DNA of 64,000 nucleotides from Takakia lepidozioides (taxonomy: Eukaryota > Streptophyta > Takakiopsida > Takakiales > Takakiaceae). Each line of letters begins with the position of its first letter. Within the stretch, counting starts at the first letter, position 1. The translations under genes were made by a program, and so were the position numbers. The DNA lies in NCBI GenBank assembly GCA_030704615.1, contig CM060732.1, positions 67,871,053-67,935,052 on the forward strand. The letters are read 5' to 3'. Of the stretch, positions 46,640 to 57,299 are shown in pieces. Below the pieces are notes generated by a model. The model saw only the letters and a list, made by a program, of their open reading frames with translations. It was not told where the DNA came from and made no database searches.

Positions 46640-49600
46640 AGTCGTATGCTCTGTCTAGCATACTCGGCACTTGGGCTCGGGTTGGTTCCTGTGCTTAAAC
46701 TTATGGCCTGCGAAAACAATCAAAAATTTAGCTCCTATCAACATCAACACTCCTCAGGGTGATCCCTGGGAATTGGTTACATATGCCAAATCTGGGGCTT
46801 CATGTGTAGTTTTTGGGGTGAATCCCAGGATGGACGATGTGTCCTTTAAAACTACATGCTCTAGCTTAGGCTTGGATTTCATGGCTAATGGTACCATCTC
46901 GAGACTTGATAACAGGGGTTCGTTGAAGGTTGCAATGACCAAAGTGCTTCTAATAGAGTCCCGCATCAATTCAATCTCAAAGAAGTTCGTCCCTTGACTG
47001 GCTGGAGAGCGGTCTTAGACATTGGTGATTCAATGGGGCGCTCTAGGAAGACAACCAAGGGCAACAACTTCAACTTGAGAGTTTCTAATCGGTTTGATGC
47101 TCTGGATGAGGTTGAATCCAAACAGCCAGAAGGACAAGATGCCCCTAAGTGTACGGAACCTGAACGTCCTGAATCTGAAGGATTTGGTACTCTGAATGGT
47201 TTACCAATCCTCAAGGTTTACACAAGACGAACAAATTCTATACACGGGGTAATTGTCCCCAAGCCGTCAGATGGACAATCTGTCCCTAAGTGTGCAGAGC
47301 CTGAACATCGTGTAACTGAAGGATTTGGTACTCTAAATGGTTTACCAATCCTCAAAGTCTACACAAGATGAGCAAAATCTATACACGGGGTAATTGTCCC
47401 CAAGCAGTCTGACGGACAATCTGCCCCTATGTGTGCGGAGCCTGTGCGTCGTGTAACTGAAAGATTTGGTACCCTGAATGGTTTACCAATTCTCAAAGTT
47501 TACACAAGACGAGCAAAATCTACACATGGGGTAACTGTCCCCCCTTTGCAGAACGGTTGGCCGTCCAGGAGCAATCACAAGCTACCTAGACGACAAACAA
47601 TTCACACGCAAAGGGCTGGCTTGCGGCTGGCCACTTTCAACTTCTCAGGGTTGACCAACCAAAGGAAACAACTTGAAGTGGGACAAGTTCTTCGGACTAA
47701 TGATATTCATATCTGTGCTGGGCAAGAAACATGGGAAACGTCGGATAAACTGGTTGGAGATGTCAATGGTTATAAATGGGCAGGTAAGATTTGTACTCTC
47801 AAGGCAGCCTCTGCCAAACGCGGTCAAAAAGGGGTCAGATTCTTTGTCCGTGATTTCTTGTTTGACAATTGTGAAATTATCAACAAGGGTTTGAGGTACG
47901 AGCATAGTATCTGGCTAAAACTGAATTTGAAGGGCGGCATGAGTACAAAGGACCTCTTTGTTGGTTGTGTTTACATGCCCACAGAGGGGACCCTTAGTGC
48001 TGACGCAGACAAGGCCTCGAAGATGTAAAGCTGGACTGTGCTTCGTTCCTTGCCAAAGGTCAGGTGGTACTATTGGGGGACTTCAATGCCCGGGTGGGCA
48101 AAGGGATCCATCAGGACGATATCATTGGACCTTTTGGTGAGGACGAGCTGAATTCTAATGGCAGACGGTTAATTAACTGTCTAGAAGAGCTTCAGCTTTT
48201 GACCTTGAATAACAGGACAAGAGGTGACCAAGTGCAGTGGACTCTTGAGAAACCCCAAACTGGGGAACGTTCCATTGTGGACTATATCATAATGGACAAA
48301 ATTTTGTTCCCCCAGTGTGCCAATGTGTTGATCGAGAGAACTGATATTGGTACCTCTGAGCACTTCCTGGTTTGGACTGAGATCAAAAGGTGTTTTCCCA
48401 CCACCAAGAGATCTGTGAAACGTTTGATTCGGAAGTGGCGCATAGAAAAATCCACAATGAGGAGGTCAAGGCTGAGTTCGTCCAGGCCTTGCAAGAGGCT
48501 CTCCCTCATTTTGTCCAATCGCCATGGTGGTAATGACAAGAAATTCTGGTTGGCCCTTCAACGTTTGTACAAACCGAAAAACGGTCAGCAAGTACAAGCG
48601 CTGAAGACTACTAAAGGTGCAGTGGTGACTTCATCGGTTGACATTGTCAAAACCTTTGAAACTCACTACAGTATCCTTGGCAGAACTTCTAGGTCTAAGT
48701 GAGGGGTCTTCTGCTGAATGGAGGGACACAGTTGGAAAAACTGTTCCTATGAATCAAAACAGCCCTGATGAACTGGAGTATATTTCAATGGCTTATAATG
48801 CTCCCATTAGTTCTTCTGAGATTGTGGAAGCAATTGAACATTTAAATGGATATAAAGCTGGTGGACCTGATGGTATTGTCAACGAGCTTATCAAGCACGG
48901 CGGCGATCCCATGATAGAGGCCCTAGTTCTCCTCTTTAACCTTATCTGGAAGACTGAAATGATCCCCTTTCGCTGGCGACAGGGGGTCATTGTCAATCTA
49001 TACAAGAAGGGTGACAGAGAAGAACCGGGGAACTACCGTGGCATCACGCTCCTCAATGCTGTTGGCAAGACATTCTGCAGAGTTATAAGTACTCGTCTCG
49101 AGGTTGATCTGGAGTCTAGAGGTTGTTTCCACGAAGGCCAAGCTGGCGAAACAGGGGCTGTGTGGATCATATCTTCACTCTAAGCCAGATTATCCAGGGA
49201 AGGAAAAAAGAAGGGAAACCCACTTATGTCTTTTTCCTGATGTCAAAAAGGCTTATGACACAGTGTGGAGAGATGGCCTATGGTTCGCCTCTGGTCTTGT
49301 GGGATCAAGGGAAAGATGTGGAGAGTTGTCCACAACTTGTATGCTCACACCAAAAGCCATGTCACTGTTAACGGACAGAAGTCCAACTTCTTTGACATAG
49401 ACCAAGGTGTAGCTCAAGGATGTACTCTCTCCCCTCTGCTCTTCAATGTTTTCATCAATCAACTCCTCGAGGATGTGGAAAGTGAGGGATTTGGGTTAAG
49501 GGTGGGTGATACCACCATACCAGCCCTTATGTTTGCGGATGACTTCGCAGGCATAGGGGAGACTCCAACCAATCTCCAGGAGTTGATTGATTGCGCGAAG

Positions 49601-50880
49601 AGATACTTTGATCTTTGGGGGCTAGAGGCTAATGTCAGCAAATGTGCAGTGGTAGCATTCAACGACAGAGGAGAGGGAGGAAGTGATCTTAAGTGGCAGT
49701 GGGATAGCCAAGAGATCCCGGTCCTCCCTTCCTACACTTACCTGGGCGTTGAGTTCTCCTCCAATTGTAATTGGGATGCACATATCCGGAAAGTTGTTCA
49801 AACTGGCAAGGGCAAAGCTCTGGGGCTCACTAAATTTTTCCACTGCAGAGGGGTCAACTCTGAGGAAAAGAAAACGATGCTTTGTCGCGTTATTAGACCT
49901 GCCTTGGAGTACGGATCTGCTATATGGGTTGATAACTCCAACCAGGCTAAGTCTCTAGAATCCATTCAAGTGGGGGTGCTTAAGGAGTGTATGTCAGCAT
50001 GCTCCAAAACAGCCAATGTGGCTGTTCGGGGTGAGTTTGGCATTCCGTCCTTAAGCTCCCGACGAGATGAATTCAAGGTCAGATGGTGGGGTCAGCTGCA
50101 ACATATGCCCAACACCAGATATCCTAAATTAATCGACTCTATATCTTGGAAACAGGACCGCCCTGTCAAACAGGCTAAGTCCTGGCAGAAGAGAGTAGAA
50201 GAGATCCTCAAGGACCTGGACCTGGATCCGCAAGTCTTGACCCTGCTGGATAAATCTGACTTAGAGGCTGTAGTGTCCTCAGCCATGTCTGTTGCCATGA
50301 GATTGTCTGATGAAAATGAAGTTAGGCAGAAAACTTCCCTGAACTTGTTTCCAGTCTGTGACATGGGGGAGGACATCTTGGATGACCTCAAGGACACCCA
50401 CTCTCGGCACTAGACTGAAATTTAAACTCAGGGCAGGAAGCCTACCTTTGAACAGCAAACAGAAGCAGAGAGGAAAGGGAGAGTGCAATTGCCCGTTGTG
50501 TGGGCAATCTGAAGACAGTATTCATTTTCTGATACACTGTCCGGGGTTCTCTCACCAAAGAGAAACTCTCTTCAAATCTATTAAGGGAATTGTGCCTGTA
50601 CCCCTGTTTACCAACTTTGAAAGTCTCGAGGCTGAGCCAAAAGCCCAGGCCCTCCTGAGGCCTAGTTTTTGGGCAAATCACACACAGCAGATTGATGCTT
50701 GTGTGAAGGGATTTCTAGAGGATATCTGGAAAACCCGGATTATTTCTTTATATGGAGGTAAGTCTTACTACCAACGTCAGCCCCTGACAGAGGTAGGTTC
50801 TGTCCCTTTTGTTCCCGCTCAAACTGGGCGCGGGGTCAATGGCCACAAGGCTACGGCAAACAACGTCTTATGAGTACAAT
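46640..50880 (+). mobile_element. Near full-length LINE, copy A (decayed)
   Basis: Non-LTR retrotransposon. In order: an N-terminal region (46671-47170); three repeats of about 49 codons containing GFGTLNGLPILKVYTRR (near 47170, 47317 and 47455); an APE endonuclease (LATFNFSGLTNQRKQLEV, HICAGQETWE, then LLGDFNARVG at 48070 and the TSEHFLVW motif); reverse transcriptase (GGPDGIVNELI, NYRGITLLN, AQGCTLSPLLFN, catalytic FADD near 49533); and a CX2CX7HX4C zinc motif at about 50495. The 3' UTR tail ends TTATGAGTACA. It is disabled: a stop in the second or third repeat spacer, a frameshift near 48000, deletions of 7, 1 and 1 nt at about 49150-49285 that together restore frame, and a 2-nt loss near 50393. 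The exact 5' boundary is uncertain, and no target duplication was identified. Confidence 0.9.
47165..47545 (+). repeat. Three in-frame 147-bp repeats within the LINE
   Basis: Each unit encodes EGFGTLNGLPILKVYTRR followed by a linker with SIHGVIVPK and QSVPKCAEPE. Starts near 47175, 47317 and 47460 give about 147 bp (49 codons). The related fragment at 24.4 kb has two units at 72-bp spacing, so unit length and number vary within the family. Confidence 0.85.
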
Positions 50881-50884
50881 CTCT

Positions 50885-50955
50885 TCTTCCACCCAAACTG
50901 GGCCCAGGGCCTATGACCACAAGGCCACAGCAAACAACATCTTATGACTGCATTC
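50885..50955 (+). mobile_element. Extra LINE 3' tail, directly downstream of copy A
   Basis: A second tail (CCCAAACTGGGCCCAGGGCC to AACATCTTATGACTGCAT) follows the end of copy A after a few pyrimidines, giving a head-to-tail tail duplication. Confidence 0.7.
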
Positions 50956-51034
50956 TCTTTGTGGCTAGTTGTGATCAATGGCCATACTATGGCAAGCCTA
51001 CGTTAGCATGGAATGGTATCTCTCTCTCTCTCTC

Positions 51035-51180
51035 AAAAACACTCTGGGCACTAGACTGAAATTTGGGTGGGACACCTACCTTTGGACAGCAAACAGAGGA
51101 AAGGGGGATCGCAAATGCAGTTGTGTGGGCAACCTGAAGACAATATCCACTTTTGATTTCTTCTGGAACGCAAACCTGAT
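51035..51180 (+). mobile_element. LINE internal fragment
   Basis: Resembles the 50395-50545 segment of copy A (GGCACTAGACTGAAATTT, GGACAGCAAACAGAGG, TGTGTGGGCAACCTGAAGAC) but diverged. Preceded by a CT run at 51018-51034. Confidence 0.75.
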
Positions 51181-51928
51181 ACAATGAATGAAAATGTATG
51201 CCAAAAAATATGGACAATCTGAGTCTAGTGTATGGCACTACACTTGTGTCTCAATGGCCTACATGAATGTTTCTTTGCCATGCATGCTTGCCAATTTTTT
51301 TAATTTAAATCAGACTAAACAATGTTCAACTAACTACAGTGTTCAAGATTTCAAGAGCTGCGTTATTACAACACTTTGGAGTTATTGTCTTATGCATGAT
51401 CAAGACAGCAACTGCCAGGTAGTTGTGGCTCTTCTTGAGCAGACGTCAGTAATTTTCTTTACTTTTGTTTTTTTTTTAACAGAACAGGGGACTATGGAAA
51501 TTTATTAAAGGAGAAAAAGCAGGAAAAAATAACCTCTAGGGGGGCGTGAAGGCGAGAACTTTTTGTTCACAAGAGAACCTGCAGGAATTGATGATGCCTT
51601 TGATATTCCCCAGCAGCATCATTGAGTGCAGGACTTAGAGTGGTGTGTCTGTACACCAGGAAAGGTGCTCTAGATACGAATACGAAAATTAGTGCACTAC
51701 CTGCCTGGTCTGCAGGATGAGGTGAGTATAAGACATGCCCTGCCCAACATGAATGTCTCAACAACATTCCTTTCCGAAGATTTGATGCTAGCTGGTTGGA
51801 AGCTCAAAGTGAGACATTAAGAGAGTGGAAAATGCTCACCCACTCTAGGCTTGTATTCATATTGCTTGCTTCCATGTTTTCAAATCAACAGATAAACCCC
51901 GGTGAGTCAAATCCCCACACACCATAGA

Positions 51929-54900
51929 CTATCGCAGATGCAACAAGAGGCGCTCCGGCTGCTCTATCAACAACTTCCACTCATTGCAGAAGTGGGCTAC
52001 AGTAGCCCCGTCTATCACACGGTGGTCTGCTCCCCATGTCACCTGCATCCATGTTTTAACAACACAGCTTGCTCAAGTACCACTCTTTTCAGTATCGACC
52101 TCTCTGTGCTAGAATCTGTCAATGGCAAGAAGCTTACAGCAGCAAAGTCTAATTGGTATCCTCCATGGATCTTGGCCATCAGGACAGATGCTCTACATAC
52201 TGGTGGAAATCCATCCACACATCCAACCTTGACAGATTGCACTGGCATGTTTGTGAACAAGTCTGAATCAGACCAGAAAGGGCTTCATACTCACCGTCAT
52301 TACGGAAGAATTAAAGACACTGCCATCATCTGCTAACCGCGGCACTCTCTGTATTCTCCCAATTGCAACTATTGCAACTTCGGGGAGGTTGAGAATTGGT
52401 GAACCAAATTTCCCACCTATAGCCCCAAAATTGGTGACAGTGATTGTTCCCCCCGAGAGCTCTTCTGGTGCCAGCATGTTTGTCCCCGCCAGTTGAATTA
52501 ATCGAGTTATCTCCGTTGCAATCTGAGAAAGAAAGAGGGAAAAAAAAGCTTAATAATGTCCTGGGAACCTATGAAGCATATCCGATAAAGAAAAGAGAAG
52601 GCAGAATGAAAGCGAGGCCCTCAACAAGAACCTCTGAAAGAACCCAGCACTAACAACTATAAATTACACTCCTAATTTCCCAGTTTTAAGATAAATAGAA
52701 ACATTGATTTTACTCTGCAACTCAGCCATTTCATATTTCTTCCTAAAGAGGATTTGATTTGGTTGACAGGGCTTGCCGGCCTTCGAATTGATGGATAAAC
52801 GTGGGTGTTGTTGCACTGACAGTCACTTTGCAAAAAAGAAGTCATGAGCGGCACTGCTGAATTCAATCTCATCTTTTTCTGATATGAGGCACATGCCAGT
52901 GGACCATGAATACTCAATTCCAGGTAACAGATTTGTCTGTGCTCAATGGCCACGACGACTCCAGATTGAGTCTCATAGGCTGTAACCATGGGAGGTATAA
53001 GTATCAATTCTACAGCAACCAGCCCCTTGTCATTCAGGTCAGCTATGTGTGCCTTATAGTACATGAATACAGTAGCAGTTCGAACTTCAACATCATGTAG
53101 ACATGATTGAGCCTCTATAAAAATCTGTATATCAGACAGCCAGCCCTATGTGCTTATCGGCAGACCTGAGTCTAACAGTAGGATGGATTAAAATGTATAA
53201 GACGGTTGATTCTGATATCCTATAGGCACTAAGCCTGACAGCCTGCTAAGTTAGAAAACCAGTGCACAGAGGAAAGGGGAGTTTACCTCTAGTACAGAGA
53301 GGCGTTGAACATTCTTAACGTTCGGTACAACCAGCCCAAAGCTTGTGGCCATTGCAACTCCAACATTGTGCGTGGCTGCCAACCAAACCCAAGAATGAAA
53401 GGGCAAAGAAAAAATTCTGGTAATACATGAAATTTTTTCACCTCACCTTCTCCCTGGCTCAACTTGAGTGTGTGGTTGACGGAAGAACTGAGGTTGTCTT
53501 TCTGTAGATGAGAAAAGAATCTGTTTCCCTCTGTCAATATCCAATGTTGAGAGCCATTATGCAGATTTTCAGCTCTACACAAGCAGCGAGAGACAATATA
53601 ACATCTCGTCAACTCATATGTGCATTCTCTCTCTCCCTAATCATGCTTTCTAGTATGAAGTCAAAACCCAATCTTCCATGAACACTCCTGTTCTTGTAGC
53701 CAGAATGAGAAAACGGCAATAGCAAGCTTTGTGGATTATCAACTCACAACCAGGACAGTTAGACAAGACAGCAACATACCTTTAATCCGAATCTCCGTTG
53801 CATCCTCGTTGACTGTGCTGTTCATAATTGGGTACTTTTGCAGCGCCACCGATAGAGATTTGATCAGAAAGGGCAAATATGTCAGCTTCACACCAGTTTC
53901 CAAAGGCACGCTAGCACTGAGGCTGTCCTTCAGCTCTACTAATGCGGCTACATCAACCTCCTCCATGTAGTGAAAGTGTGGGACAGCAGCAGCTGCTGTC
54001 ATGGCCTTTGCCATTGCACGACGGAAACCCCTGGCATTACAAATCAATCAGGCTCAAGATGCTCAATAGCTCGATCTCTCTGTCTCTCTCTTTACTGTCT
54101 TAGTCTGCTGTGCCATGGCCCTCTGGGTCTTCATAAACTTAATACATTTGTTTTTCTTCTCTCCTCCCTCTTAACTCATCTTCGTCCAATTGTGTTAGAA
54201 GTTGGCTCATGTGCATAAGGCGCTCTATTTCCAAACATTGGTTGCGGTCATTTGTTGCTTTGCTTACTGGTTTGATCTTCCAGTTCTACTCTGACCCATG
54301 GGCCTTCTTGGCTAATAAGTTTACTTGGTTGACTTTCCAAAGACTTTTGATTCGGTTCCTCGAGCCCTTCTTCTTCAAAGGCTCCACAGGATGGAAGTCC
54401 CCTCTGACATCATATATGCCATCTTATCAAGGTATGAGACTGTCATTGACATGGTCAAGGGCGCAGGAGAATCTCAGCAGAAGTTGATCGCATAAAACAG
54501 GGCTGCCCTCTCTCACCAACCCTCCTTGGGATCTACATAGATGCCTCACAAAGGTAGTTTGTGGTCCCTTTTGTTCCGCACAAACTGGGTGCAGGGTCTA
54601 TGGCCACAAGGCTATGGCATACAACGTCGCATGAATACATTACATTCTCTACATGAGCACATGACATGAAAACAACGAAACTGAAATAGAAAGTCTTCTG
54701 CACTTCTAAGTAGAAGAGATGTATACCAATCTACAGATGTATGAGAATCTACCTCATTGATAAATGTCCATACCTGACAGGAATGACTGTATCTTCTCCA
54801 TTGAAGAACCCACTGCCTGTCTCTGGTGGAACAGGAGCATACTCTCTACCACTTGCAGTTGTCTCAGAATCCAGTGTGCCCCTCTCTGGTTGCGGCATAG

Positions 54901-57260
54901 ACTCTGTGATGCCCTGCAATGCGCTTCATCTTAGAACAAGTAACAATATCCCATGCAAACAGATTCACGGTCAAATCCTCTCCAACTCACTCCTTGAAAG
55001 TGGACTCGAATCTATGTCTGGTGTCCATGGTGGAGAAGGGATGGCCATGAGAGATTGTACTCATAAGACGTTGTTTGCCGTAGCCTTGTGGCCATTGACC
55101 CCGCGCCCAGTTTGAGCGGGAACAAAAGGGACAGAACCTACCTCTGTCAGGGGCTGACGTTGGTAGTAAGACTTACCTCCATATAAAGAAATAATCCGGG
55201 TTTTCCAGATATCCTCTAGAAATTCCTTCACACAAGCATCAATCTGCTGTGTGTGATTTGCCCAAAAACTAGGCCTCAGGAGGGCCTGGGCTTTTGGCTC
55301 AGCCTCGAGACTTTCAAAGTTGGTAAACAGGGGTACAGGCACAATTCCCTTAATAGATTTGAAGAGAGCGTCTCTTTGGTGAGAGAACCCCGGACAGTGT
55401 ATCAGAAAATGAATACTGTCTTCAGATTGCCCACACAACGGGCAATTGCACTCTCCCTTTCCTCTCTGCTTCTGTTTGCTGTTCAAAGGTAGGCTTCCTG
55501 CCCTGAGTTTAAATTTCAGTCTAGTGCCGAGAGTGGGTAGACCCTTGAGGTCATCCAAGATGTCCTCCCCCATGTCACAGACTGGAAACAAGTTCAGGGA
55601 AGTTTTCTGCCTAACTTCATTTTCATCAGACAATCTCATGGCAACAGACATGGCTGAGGACACTACAGCCTCTAAGTCAGATTTATCCAGCAGGGTCAAG
55701 ACTTGCGGATCCAGGTCCAGGTCCTTGAGGATCTCTTCTACTCTCTTCTGCCAGGACTTAGCCTGTTTGACAGGGCGGTCCTGTTTCCAAGATATAGAGT
55801 CGATTAATTTAGGATATCTGGTGTTGGGCATATGTTGCAGCTGACCCCACCATCTGACCTTGAATTCATCTCGTCGGGAGCTTAAGGACGGAATGCCAAA
55901 CTCACCCCGAACAGCCACATTGGCTGTTTTGGAGCATGCTGACATACACTCCTTAAGCACCCCCACTTGAATGGATTCTAGAGACTTAGCCTGGTTGGAG
56001 TTATCAACCCATATAGCAGATCCGTACTCCAAGGCAGGTCTATTAACGCGACAAAGCATCGTTTTCTTAACCTCAGAGTTGACCCCTCTGCAGTGGAAAA
56101 ATTTAGTGAGCCCCAGAGCTTTGCCCTTGCCAGTTTGAACAACTTTCCGGATATGTGCATCCCAATTACAATTGGAGGAGAACTCAACGCCCAGGTAAGT
56201 TTAGGAAGGGAGGACCGGGATCTCTTGGCTACCCCACTGCCACTTAAGATCACTTCCTCCCTCTCCTCTGTCGTTGAATGCTACCACTGCACATTTGCTG
56301 ACATTAGCCTCTAGCCCCCAAAGATCAAAGTATCTCTTCGCGCAATCAATCAACTCCTGGAGATTGGTTGGAGTCTCCCCTATGCCTGCGAAGTCATCCG
56401 CAAACATAAGGGCTGGTATGGTGGTATCACCCACCCTTAACCCAAATCCCTCACTTTCCACATCCTCGAGGAGTTGATTGATGAAAACATTGAAGAGCAG
56501 AGGGGAGAGAGTGAATCCTTGAGCTACACCTTGGTCTATGTCAAAGAAGTTGGACTTCTGTCCGTTAACAGTGACACAGCTTTTGGTGTGAGCATACAAG
56601 TTGTGGACAACTCTCCACATCTTTCCCTTGATCCCACAAGACCAGAGGCGGAACCATAGGCCATCCCTCCACACTGTGTCATAAGCCTTTTTGACATCCA
56701 GGAAAAAGACATAAGTGGGTTTCCCTTCTTTTTTCCTTCCCTGGATAATCTGGCTTAGAGTGAAGATATGATCCACACAGCCCCTGTTTCGCCGAAAGCC
56801 AGCTTGGCCTTCGTGGAAACAACCTCTGGACTCCAGATCAACCTCGAGACGAGTACTTATAACTCTGCAGAATGTCTTGCCAACAGCATTGAGGAGCGTG
56901 ATGCCACGGTAGTTCCCCGGTTCTTCTCTGTCACCCTTCTTGTATAGATTGACAATGACCCCCTGTCGCCAGCGAAAGGGGATCATTTCAGTCTTCCAGA
57001 TAAGGTTAAAGAGGAGAACTAGGGCCTCTATCATGGGATCGCCACCGTGCTTGATAAGCTCGTTGACAATACCATCAGGTCCACCAGCTTTATATCCATT
57101 TAAATGTTCAATTGCTTCCACAATCTCAGAAGAACTAATGGGAGCATTATAAGCCATTGAAATATACTCCAGTTCATCAGGGCTGTTTTGAATCATAGGA
57201 ACAGTTTTTCCAACTGTGTCCCTCCATTCAGCAGAAGACCCCTCACTGTTAGACCTGGCC

Positions 57261-57299
<39 letters not shown>

